DNA from: Burkholderiaceae bacterium
Lineage (GTDB): Bacteria > Pseudomonadota > Gammaproteobacteria > Burkholderiales > Burkholderiaceae
NCBI GenBank assembly: GCA_947457745.1
Contig: CANGWT010000058.1
Location: 1-9,262 of the forward strand
Length of the DNA stretch: 9,262 nt
Direction: 5' to 3'
Part shown: positions 1-5,751 of the stretch, piece by piece
Position numbering within the stretch: position 1 is the stretch's first letter
How the letters are laid out: each line of letters opens with the position of its first letter
Notes under the pieces: model-generated
What the model was told of the DNA's origin: nothing
The model's input: only the letters and a program-made list of their open reading frames with translations
Database searches by the model: none
Position numbers and translations under genes: made by a program

Positions 1-37
1 CGGAGAGTTGGGGAACTTTAACTTCAAAAATAGCCAT
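1..37 (-). CDS. sucB: Dihydrolipoyl succinyltransferase (E2 of 2-oxoglutarate dehydrogenase), N-terminal fragment
   Basis: Only the first 12 codons are inside the window; the rest lies beyond the left edge. Reading leftward from the ATG at 37, the peptide is MAIFEVKVPQLS, the typical opening of the lipoyl domain of 2-oxoglutarate dehydrogenase E2 (MA-x-x-x-V-K-V-P-x-L-S). An AGGA ribosome-binding site sits 7 nt before the ATG. The gene follows sucA on the same strand after 43 nt, as expected for a sucAB operon. The family carries the lipoyl-lysine arm and transfers succinyl groups to CoA, but neither part is visible here. The identification rests on the short N-terminus plus position. Confidence 0.88.
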   Translation of the reverse strand, partial: MAIFEVKVPQLS

Positions 38-80
38 GATTAATCCTATTTAGTGTTTGTATATTGAGTGACGTCTACGA

Positions 81-2936
81 TTACTTCGTAATGACATAAC
101 CCTTTAGTTTTGCGAATGCTGCAGTAAGAAGAGACTTCTGTTGTTCTTGATGGAGATGGGCATAGCCACAAGCTGGTGAGGCAGAAGCTGGACGGCCTGC
201 ATATGCCAATTTCATGCCTTCAGACATATTCTCCAAAATATTGTGCTGAACAAAGAACCAAGCGCCTTGGTTTTGTGGCTCATCTTGACACCACACTACC
301 TCCTCTAAGTTTGGATACTTCTTCAACTCAGTAGCCAATGCTTTATGGGGGAAGGGGTAGAGTTGCTCCAAACGAATAATTGCAACATCGTCTAGTTTTT
401 TATCGGAACGTACTTTAGCTAGGTCGTAATAGACTTTGCCAGAACATATGATTAATCGAGTTACCTTTTTGCCATCGATACTCTCGTCGCGTTCTGGAAG
501 AATGGTATGAAAACCACCCTTTGTAAACTCAGTCAATGGCGAAGCAGCCTCTTTGTTACGCAGCAATGATTTTGGTGTCATTAAGATCAGTGGCTTGCGG
601 AACTGACGAATCATTTGGCGACGCAAGACGTGGAAGATCTGCGATGCAGTTGTTGGCTGAATCACTTGCATATTAGTGTCAGCGCATAACTGCATAAAGC
701 GCTCTAAACGTGCAGATGAGTGCTCTGGGCCCTGACCCTCATAGCCGTGAGGCAACATCATGACCAAGCCGTTTGCACGACCCCATTTCACTTCGCCTGA
801 AGCGATAAATTGGTCGATCACCACTTGAGCACCGTTCGCAAAGTCACCGAACTGGGCCTCCCAAATAGTCAAGGTATTTGGCTCTGCAGCAGCATAACCG
901 TACTCAAAACCAAGTACAGCCTCTTCCGAGAGGATGGAATCAATCACTAAAAAAGGAGCTTGGTCCTTAGCGATATGGCGCAGGGGAATGTAGACACCGG
1001 TATCCCATTTTTCGCGGTTTTGATTATGCAAAACTGCATGACGATGGGTAAAGGTGCCACGACCACTGTCCTCGCCAGACAGGCGAACTGGATAGCCGCT
1101 GGCTACTAGAGATGCGAAAGCCATATGCTCTCCCATGCCCCAGTCAACATTCGTTTCACCACGACCCATGGCAGCACGATCTTTTAAGACCTTTTCGACC
1201 AATGGGTGAACCTTAAACCCCTCTCGAGCAGTAGAAACTCGTTCTGCTAGCCGCTTCCACTCAGTTAATGGAATGGCAGTATCAGCCTCATCGGTCCAAC
1301 GCTTATTAAGGAATGGAGACCAATCAACCGCAAACTTACCTTTGAAGTTACTGAGTACAGGATCTGAAGTCTGCTTACCAGCATCCATAGCAGCTCGATA
1401 CTCTTTCACCATCAATTCCCCGGTGCCGGCAGGCAAAACACCTTGAGCCTCTAATTTATCGGCATATAACTTGCGCGTACCTGGATGGGCTGCGATGATT
1501 TTGTACATCAAAGGTTGAGTCATTGCTGGAGTATCTTGCTCGTTATGACCCAGCTTTCTGAAGCAAACAATATCAATGGCAACATCTTTGTGGAACTGTG
1601 TACGGAACTCAACAGCTAGTTTGGTGGCCAGAACAACCGCCTCTGGATCATCACCGTTCACATGTAATACAGGCGCATCAATCACCTTCATGATGTCTGT
1701 GCAATACAAACTCGAACGCAAATCACGAGGATCGGATGTAGTGAAACCAATCTGATTATTAATCACGATATGAATCGTGCCACCAGTGTAATAGCCACGC
1801 ACCTCTGCCATTGCCAAGGTTTCTTGCATCACGCCTTGACCAGCAATAGCCGCATCTCCATGCACTAATACCGGCAATACTTGTTCACCCAACATATCAC
1901 CACGACGCTCCATACGAGCACGTGCAGAGCCCTCCACTACCGGGTTCACGATTTCTAAATGGGAGGGATTAAATGCAAGCGATAGATGAACGGGTCCTGC
2001 TGGGGTGGATATATCACTCGAGAAACCTTGGTGATACTTCACATCACCTGCAGGCAATGTTTCTGGGCCCTTGTGCTCAAACTCAGCAAAAAGATCTGAA
2101 GGCATTTTTCCTAAAACATTCACCAACACATTCAGTCGGCCACGATGGGCCATACCAATCACAATCTCCTGGACGCCTTTAGCACCAGACTCACGAATCA
2201 ACTCGTCCATACAAGCAATGAAGCTCTCACCGCCCTCAAGAGAGAAACGCTTTTGACCAACATACTTTGCTTGAAGATAGCGCTCCAAACCTTCTGCTGA
2301 AGTCACGCGATCCAAAATATGGCGCTTCTCATCCATATTGAATCTAGGAGTTGATCGAATCGACTCTAATTTTTCTTGCCACCATTTTTTGATGGTCTGG
2401 TCAGCAATAAACATATACTCAGCACCCAAGGTGCCACAGTAAGTTTGACGCAATGCTTGCAATAAATCACGCAAGGTCATTTCATTACGACCAAAGAAGG
2501 TATTACTCGTATTGAAGACGATATCCATATCGCCATCAGTGAAACCATAAAAAGCAGGATCTAACTCTGGAATATCCTTGCGCTCAATTCGCTTCAAGGG
2601 ATCAATATCGGCCCAGCGGTTACCGACGTTACGATATGCGGCGATTAACTGCTGAACGGCGACGCGTTTGCGTCCCATCTCAGAGTCAGCCGAATCAGAA
2701 ACTGTTCTGATGGGGCCTTGCTTAGCCCTCTCAGCAAAGGAAGCAACAATGGGCCCATGGGCAACGTCTGTTCTAGAAGAACCATCGACCGCCGGGACTT
2801 GCTTCACATTATCAAAATAATCTCGCCAATGATCGGCTACAGAGCCTGGATCGTTCAAGTAGGATTCGTAAAGTTCCTCTACGTAAGGGGCGTTTCCACC
2901 GAAGAGATAGGAGCTATCTCTTTGATCTTGCATCAT
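81..2936 (-). CDS. sucA: 2-oxoglutarate dehydrogenase E1 component
   Basis: Thiamine-diphosphate-dependent E1 of the cytoplasmic 2-oxoglutarate dehydrogenase complex (TCA cycle), which decarboxylates 2-oxoglutarate and succinylates the lipoyl group of E2. Numbering from the upstream GTG at 2945 (954 residues), the E1 N-terminal segment SSYLFGGNAPYVEELY is at 11-26. HRGRLN with its conserved His is at 267-272. The ThDP/Mg motif starts GDAAIAGQG at 363 and ends with NN at 396-397. The transketolase-like pyrimidine domain follows from about 597, with GEDSGRGTF at 624-632 and HRHAVLH at 634-640. The C-terminal domain runs to the end. Length is normal for the family. I prefer the ATG at 2936 (951 aa) over the GTG at 2945, because AAAGGTGA overlaps that GTG and is spaced 5 nt from the ATG; a second ATG follows at 2933. 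sucB lies 43 nt downstream. No truncation or frameshift is seen. Confidence 0.97.
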   Translation of the reverse strand: MMQDQRDSSYLFGGNAPYVEELYESYLNDPGSVADHWRDYFDNVKQVPAVDGSSRTDVAHGPIVASFAERAKQGPIRTVSDSADSEMGRKRVAVQQLIAAYRNVGNRWADIDPLKRIERKDIPELDPAFYGFTDGDMDIVFNTSNTFFGRNEMTLRDLLQALRQTYCGTLGAEYMFIADQTIKKWWQEKLESIRSTPRFNMDEKRHILDRVTSAEGLERYLQAKYVGQKRFSLEGGESFIACMDELIRESGAKGVQEIVIGMAHRGRLNVLVNVLGKMPSDLFAEFEHKGPETLPAGDVKYHQGFSSDISTPAGPVHLSLAFNPSHLEIVNPVVEGSARARMERRGDMLGEQVLPVLVHGDAAIAGQGVMQETLAMAEVRGYYTGGTIHIVINNQIGFTTSDPRDLRSSLYCTDIMKVIDAPVLHVNGDDPEAVVLATKLAVEFRTQFHKDVAIDIVCFRKLGHNEQDTPAMTQPLMYKIIAAHPGTRKLYADKLEAQGVLPAGTGELMVKEYRAAMDAGKQTSDPVLSNFKGKFAVDWSPFLNKRWTDEADTAIPLTEWKRLAERVSTAREGFKVHPLVEKVLKDRAAMGRGETNVDWGMGEHMAFASLVASGYPVRLSGEDSGRGTFTHRHAVLHNQNREKWDTGVYIPLRHIAKDQAPFLVIDSILSEEAVLGFEYGYAAAEPNTLTIWEAQFGDFANGAQVVIDQFIASGEVKWGRANGLVMMLPHGYEGQGPEHSSARLERFMQLCADTNMQVIQPTTASQIFHVLRRQMIRQFRKPLILMTPKSLLRNKEAASPLTEFTKGGFHTILPERDESIDGKKVTRLIICSGKVYYDLAKVRSDKKLDDVAIIRLEQLYPFPHKALATELKKYPNLEEVVWCQDEPQNQGAWFFVQHNILENMSEGMKLAYAGRPASASPACGYAHLHQEQQKSLLTAAFAKLKGYVITK

Positions 2937-2941
2937 GATGC

Positions 2942-2949
2942 TCACCTTT
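2942..2949 (-). promoter_or_regulatory. Ribosome-binding site of sucA (decides the start)
   Basis: On the - strand the sequence is AAAGGTGA, a good match to the 16S anti-Shine-Dalgarno complement. Five nt separate it from the ATG at 2936. The same bases include the GTG at 2945-2943 that would give a 954-aa reading, which makes that GTG more likely part of the ribosome-binding site than the start. Confidence 0.7.
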
Positions 2950-3234
2950 CATCGGGTTTCCCGAATAAAGACTGTGGTTAAAACCATTCGCTCTGCGGCT
3001 AAACCGCTTTACGAATTGATCTGTGCGAATACTCTTACAACTACTGTAATTTAACACGACTACCCATTGATTCATAAAGGGCTTTCCCTGATTTGAGGAG
3101 TTTCAGGCTTGCCCTCCCTTTTTAGGGTCTGAATAAGAATTTTCCTACTCGGATTTAAACTATGCCTGACAGATTCACGCAGACTTGATTCGTATTCTCT
3201 AAATCTCCAAATAAATTAATGAGATTAGGGACAT
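2946..3234. other. Divergent intergenic region between sucA and the HTH/receiver-like regulator
   Basis: These 289 bp must hold the promoters of sucA (leftward) and of the regulator (rightward). I could not assign a convincing -35/-10 pair on either strand. Visible structures near sucA are a small hairpin, TCGGG-TTT-CCCGA at 2952-2964, directly upstream of the sucA ribosome-binding site, and a nested inverted repeat (outer ATTCGC/GCGAAT at 2986-2991 and 3025-3030, inner GCGG/CCGC at 2995-2998 and 3004-3007). No credible small gene is seen. A weak AGGG ribosome-binding site precedes the regulator's ATG at 3235. Confidence 0.6.
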
Positions 3235-3936
3235 ATGAAAGCGATTACCCCAGAATTGGAATATCTAAGCACCCGTCAAAGCGCAAAAGTGCTGCAGGTG
3301 TCACTTGGCACCGTCCAGAAAATGGTTGAATTAGGTGAATTAATCGCCTGGAAGACGCGTGGCGGTCACCGGCGTATCTTGGCAAGCTCTCTAGACCAGC
3401 AGTTAGCGCGCCGTAAAAGAGCCATGCGCCAAAAGACTACCCAAAACTGTATTGCCATGGGAATATTCAGAAGGGTTGAAAATAGCCATGAATTAATCGA
3501 ATCTATTCAATGCTGGCAGTTAAAGGTGGATATGGAGGTATCTGTCGATAGTCTTGAAGGTCTGATGAAGGCAGTTTCAATTGCTCCTGACCTAATATTC
3601 CTAGACGCCCTAATTCCACCAGTTGAGCAGGTTCATCTCATCCATTATTTGAGCAAAAACAAGGATACACAGCGTATTCCTATTCTGGTAGATGAAGGGT
3701 TTATTCGCCTTCATCCTGGGGTTATAGGACTTGCAGATGAAAATACGGTTGGGGTCAAGTCTCGCTACCCTGAAGTTCTCCAGGAGGAGCTTGAAAACGG
3801 TCTAATTGACCAAAATCCCCTGATTATTGGCTATCCAGCTACCAATCCAGAGTTAGAGAATACATTAGGAGATAAAAATCGCCACGAACTCTTAGAGCCT
3901 ATATTTATTCAGGCGCTTAATAGAAAGTGCGCCTAG
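3235..3936 (+). CDS. DNA-binding regulator: excisionase/MerR-like HTH plus degenerate receiver-like domain
   Basis: A 233-aa protein. Residues 10-55 form an excisionase/MerR-type winged helix-turn-helix: YLSTRQSAKVLQVSLGTVQKM, then a wing with TRGGHRRI at 41-48. A basic linker (ARRKRAMRQK) runs to about residue 67. Residues 72-190 resemble a response-regulator receiver. APDLIFLDALIPP puts an Asp (D124) where the phosphoacceptor normally sits, and RIPILV at 147-152 matches the following strand. The usual N-terminal acidic pair is absent (GIFRRVE at 76-82) and the conserved Thr/Ser and Lys are not clear, so normal phosphorylation is doubtful. The last 40 residues match nothing I recognise. The gene is divergent from sucA, which suggests but does not prove control of the sucA operon or itself. 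It starts at the ATG at 3235 and is followed by a terminator. No partner kinase is visible. The true target is unknown. Confidence 0.85.
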   Translation: MKAITPELEYLSTRQSAKVLQVSLGTVQKMVELGELIAWKTRGGHRRILASSLDQQLARRKRAMRQKTTQNCIAMGIFRRVENSHELIESIQCWQLKVDMEVSVDSLEGLMKAVSIAPDLIFLDALIPPVEQVHLIHYLSKNKDTQRIPILVDEGFIRLHPGVIGLADENTVGVKSRYPEVLQEELENGLIDQNPLIIGYPATNPELENTLGDKNRHELLEPIFIQALNRKCA

Positions 3937-3964
3937 ACTCTAACGAGATCTATAAAACACAAAA

Positions 3965-3996
3965 GCCACTCAATCTACTATTGGGTGGCTTTTTTT
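3965..3996 (+). terminator. Intrinsic terminator after the regulator, possibly bidirectional
   Basis: A 10-bp stem, GCCACTCAAT (3965-3974) pairing with ATTGGGTGGC (3980-3989) with one G-U wobble, closes a 5-nt loop and is followed by seven T's (3990-3996). It lies 29 nt after the regulator's stop. Four A's before the stem give a shorter U-tract on the opposite strand. The same hairpin could therefore also end the convergent H-NS transcript, whose stop codon is at 4025. Confidence 0.93.
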
Positions 3997-4024
3997 AATA
4001 AAAAATATCTTTAAAATCAATATC

Positions 4025-4309
4025 TTATATCAAGAAGTTCGTGCGGTCTCTACCTTCAATCCACTTTGGCGCCTTACCCCGACCAGTCCAGGTATCACCA
4101 GTAGAGGGATTTCGGTACTTTGGAGCAACCTTGCCACCAGAAATGCGTACGCCAGCTTTACGACTGAATAAGTCTGACGCCGTTAAATCGTATTGCTCAA
4201 TAATGAGCTTGGCTTTAGCAATGCCGTCAGCCTTTTCACGTAAAACTGCTTCTTTAATCTGTTTATCTAACTGTTCGCGCTGGGCTAAAAGCTCTTTATA
4301 AGATGACAT
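4025..4309 (-). CDS. H-NS family nucleoid-associated protein
   Basis: A 94-aa protein of the H-NS histone-like family found in betaproteobacteria. These bind AT-rich DNA in the minor groove, shape the nucleoid and silence genes. Residues 3-45 are a charged, predicted coiled-coil oligomerisation region (YKELLAQREQLDKQIKEAVL). The C-terminal DNA-binding domain holds YRNPSTGDTWTGRGKAPKWI at 65-84, with the AT-hook-like core GRGK at 76-79. The length fits the short betaproteobacterial H-NS proteins. The ATG at 4309 has GGAG 10 nt upstream. The gene converges on the + strand regulator and shares its terminator region. Its upstream region is strongly AT-rich, which suits autoregulation (inference). 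That leader also exists as an inverted, degraded second copy further upstream. Confidence 0.95.
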   Translation of the reverse strand: MSSYKELLAQREQLDKQIKEAVLREKADGIAKAKLIIEQYDLTASDLFSRKAGVRISGGKVAPKYRNPSTGDTWTGRGKAPKWIEGRDRTNFLI

Positions 4310-4319
4310 TCAGTAATTT

Positions 4320-4344
4320 CTCCGAATATTAGTTGCGAGATAAT
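4320..4344. repeat. Inverted repeat, live copy: H-NS gene leader and ribosome-binding site
   Basis: Read on the - strand, this 25-nt stretch is ATTATCT-CG-CAACTAATATT-C-GGAG and includes the GGAG ribosome-binding site of the H-NS gene. It matches the + strand stretch 4460-4482 in inverted orientation at 22 bases: blocks of 7, 11 and 4, differing only by CG versus A and one extra C. The similarity continues into the coding start on one side and weakly toward the axis, near 4397, on the other. Confidence 0.8.
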
Positions 4345-4371
4345 CATAAGGTAATTATTTCTAAGATTAAT

Positions 4372-4377
4372 ATTATA
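4372..4377 (-). promoter_or_regulatory. Candidate -10 element of the H-NS gene
   Basis: A perfect TATAAT reads on the - strand, about 60 nt upstream of the H-NS ATG, which would give a leader of roughly 55 nt. No good -35 hexamer sits 16-18 nt upstream (AGCTCT at 17 nt), and there is no TGn extension. In DNA this rich in A+T a chance match is possible, so this is only a candidate. Confidence 0.4.
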
Positions 4378-4459
4378 CGCTTAATACTAATTGGAGAGCT
4401 ATTTTAGTAAATAAACCATAAAACCTGTATAGGTTAATGCATTTAGTACTCATAATAGA

Positions 4460-4482
4460 ATTATCTACAACTAATATTGGAG
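4460..4482. repeat. Inverted repeat, second copy in the AT-rich intergenic region
   Basis: On the + strand this reads ATTATCT-A-CAACTAATATT-GGAG, the mirror copy of the H-NS leader at 4320-4344. No open reading frame follows it. Instead, recognisable but broken H-NS start sequence follows (4491 onward). The pair flanks 115 bp that hold the H-NS promoter candidate and a short palindrome at 4422-4435. Confidence 0.8.
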
Positions 4483-4530
4483 TTATTAAAATATCATTAT
4501 AAATACTATATTTAGCATTAATAAATAAAC
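4483..4530 (+). pseudogene. Probable decayed remnant of the 5' end of an H-NS gene, inverted relative to the live copy
   Basis: From 4491 the + strand reads ATATCAT-TATAAATA, against ATGTCATCTTATAAAGA at the live H-NS start (4309 to 4293). Thirteen of 15 aligned bases agree, with a 2-nt deletion. The start codon is ATA instead of ATG. TTTAGC recurs at 4511-4516, as in the live gene, and ATAAACA-TTA near 4524-4533 resembles ATAAACAGATTA of the live gene. The deletion shifts the frame and stop codons follow at once, so nothing is translated. It follows directly on the duplicated leader (4460-4482). The region is AT-rich, so the outer part of the alignment is uncertain; the repeat next to it makes chance less likely. 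Confidence 0.45.
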
Positions 4531-4531
4531 A

Positions 4532-4933
4532 TTACCTTCTTAGCATAAATGTCCCACTAGATTTAGCAGTAACTTCACCGGCCTCATTCAAAACTATGGC
4601 CTCGCAATAATGAATTGTCTTACCAAACTTTAGAACGCTACCCTCCACTGCTATCTTGCCAACGCTTGGGCGTAAGAAGCTCACATTCATGTCAATTGTC
4701 ATGGCACCAAGCTGCTGGTTAACTGTGCTGCGAGCTGCTGCCCCCATTGCAAAGTCCAAAAGAGTCATCACAACACCACCGTGAGCAATCTGGAAGCTAT
4801 TCTCAAATTCTGGCTGAATGACTAGGCTAATGCGTGATTTACCCCCCTCAGCGTATTCAGGAACAACCCCCAAATGAGCCAAAAAGGGGATTGTCAATCC
4901 AAAATAAGTAATTTTGTTTGGGTTTGATGTCAT
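4532..4933 (-). CDS. PaaI family hotdog-fold thioesterase
   Basis: A 133-aa single-domain hotdog protein of the PaaI/YdiI type, which hydrolyses acyl-CoA thioesters in the cytoplasm; the substrate cannot be told from sequence. The signature ENSFQIAHGGVVMTLLDFAMG spans 44-64. It holds the HGG turn (51-53) on the central helix and Asp60, at the place of the catalytic acid in PaaI-like enzymes. The strands MTIDMNVSFLRP (78-89) and KFGKTIHYCEAIVLN (102-116) complete the fold. Length is typical. The ATG at 4933 is only 22 nt from the CCA end of tRNA-Pro on the same strand, with no clear ribosome-binding site and no room for a separate promoter, so it is probably expressed from the tRNA transcript (inference). 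Its stop borders the decayed H-NS remnant. Confidence 0.92.
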   Translation of the reverse strand: MTSNPNKITYFGLTIPFLAHLGVVPEYAEGGKSRISLVIQPEFENSFQIAHGGVVMTLLDFAMGAAARSTVNQQLGAMTIDMNVSFLRPSVGKIAVEGSVLKFGKTIHYCEAIVLNEAGEVTAKSSGTFMLRR

Positions 4934-4955
4934 AGTCAGTAGATGCGAAATTGAA

Positions 4956-5032
<77 letters not shown>

Positions 5033-5057
5033 ACGGGAAACAAAATTGTATCAGTAA

Positions 5058-5417
5058 CTATTTAGAGAGAATTTGCAGAACGGCTTGCAACTCATCACGC
5101 AGGCGAAGCTCGCCACGAGCCTCATCAAGACGATTTCTAGCGCCACTGATAGTGAAGCCCTCTTCGTACAAAAGTGCCCTAATCTTACGAATTAAGACAA
5201 CCTCATGATGCTGATAGTAGCGGCGATTACCTCGACGCTTTTGTGGGCTTAATTGCGCAAATTCCTGCTCCCAGTAGCGCAATACATGAGAACGAACCCC
5301 ACAAAGATCAGATACCTCACCAATAGTGAAATAACGCTTGGAGGGAATTGGGGGGAGCTGCGAACTCAGCAGCACCGACCCAGAGTCAAATGCTGTTTTC
5401 TCGAGCATGAGACTCAA
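5058..5417 (-). CDS. MerR family transcriptional regulator
   Basis: A 119-aa MerR-type DNA-binding protein of the kind usually found right after ihfA in betaproteobacteria. The winged HTH starts at RYFTIGEVSDLCGV (28-41), continues RSHVLRYWEQEF (42-53), and has the wing KRRGNRRYY (60-68) and the second HTH HHEVVLIRKIRALLYEEGFT (70-89). The tail is a short helix. No Cys cluster or ligand-binding domain follows, so the effector is unknown. Two starts are possible. TTG at 5417 has AAGGA spaced 5 nt upstream; ATG at 5408 lies 14 nt from the same AAGGA. I use the TTG. Either start overlaps the ihfA end (32 or 23 nt), indicating translational coupling. tRNA-Pro follows 25 nt after its stop. Confidence 0.92.
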   Translation of the reverse strand: MSLMLEKTAFDSGSVLLSSQLPPIPSKRYFTIGEVSDLCGVRSHVLRYWEQEFAQLSPQKRRGNRRYYQHHEVVLIRKIRALLYEEGFTISGARNRLDEARGELRLRDELQAVLQILSK

Positions 5418-5709
5418 CTACGTCCTTGAGCTTTTGACTTGCATGAAATGTCACAACGCGACGAGCCGCAATTGGAATCATTTGTCCAGTTTTCGGATTG
5501 CGACCTGGGCGGGCAGATTTATTTCGTAATTGGAAATTACCAAATCCAGAAATCTTTACTTCAACGCCAGTCTCTAGAGATTTCCCAATGCGATCAAAAA
5601 AGGCATCAATCATATCCTTAGCTTCGCGCTTATTTAAGCCAACCTGATCAAACAGTGCTTCCGAGAGCTCATTCTTGGTAACGGTATCGTTGCTAACTAA
5701 ATCATTCAT
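5386..5709 (-). CDS. ihfA: Integration host factor subunit alpha
   Basis: One of the two subunits of IHF, the heterodimeric HU-family protein that bends DNA sharply at specific sites in recombination, replication and promoter control. The 107-aa sequence shows the dimerising helices (TKNELSEALFDQVGLNKREA, 11-30), then GFGNFQLR (55-62), and the DNA-binding arm with RPGRNPKTG at 67-75. Pro68 is the intercalating proline. ARRVVTF (82-88) and QKLKD (92-96) follow. Alpha rather than beta is indicated by the RPGRNPKTG arm, the close match to E. coli IhfA in the body, and the pheT neighbour. About 7-8 extra N-terminal residues precede the E. coli-like start. The gene begins 42 nt after the pheT stop, with only a weak AAGAAGAG ribosome-binding site, and its end overlaps the MerR gene. 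Confidence 0.96.
   Translation of the reverse strand: MNDLVSNDTVTKNELSEALFDQVGLNKREAKDMIDAFFDRIGKSLETGVEVKISGFGNFQLRNKSARPGRNPKTGQMIPIAARRVVTFHASQKLKDVVESHARENSI
5423..5427 (-). promoter_or_regulatory. Ribosome-binding site favouring the TTG start of the MerR gene
   Basis: AAGGA on the - strand, within the ihfA coding region, is spaced 5 nt from TTG (5417-5415) and 14 nt from the next in-frame ATG (5408). The spacing favours TTG, although a rare start codon next to an ATG leaves doubt. Confidence 0.5.
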
Positions 5710-5751
5710 GGCGGAAGTCTCTTCTTACTAGAACTATTGCTAATATTAAAC

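Noticed and set aside
3109..3137. Possible -35/-10 pair (TTGCCC, 17 nt, AATAAG) for the + strand regulator
   Set aside because: The -10 matches consensus at only four of six positions, and a competing weak pair lies nearer the gene (TTGATT at 3185); neither is convincing enough to annotate.
4015..4027. Match to the IHF consensus WATCAANNNNTTR (AATCAATATCTTA) at the end of the H-NS gene
   Set aside because: The consensus is loose enough to occur by chance in a window of this size, especially in AT-rich DNA, and the site overlaps a stop codon rather than a promoter.
4041..4301. 86-aa open frame on the + strand opposite the H-NS gene
   Set aside because: It lies wholly antisense to a clear H-NS coding region and its product has no recognisable features; a shadow frame.
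4310..4534. A MITE or insertion-sequence remnant as explanation of the inverted repeats
   Set aside because: The repeats carry the H-NS ribosome-binding site and continue into the H-NS start. No target-site duplication or transposase fragment is seen, so duplication of the H-NS gene end explains more.
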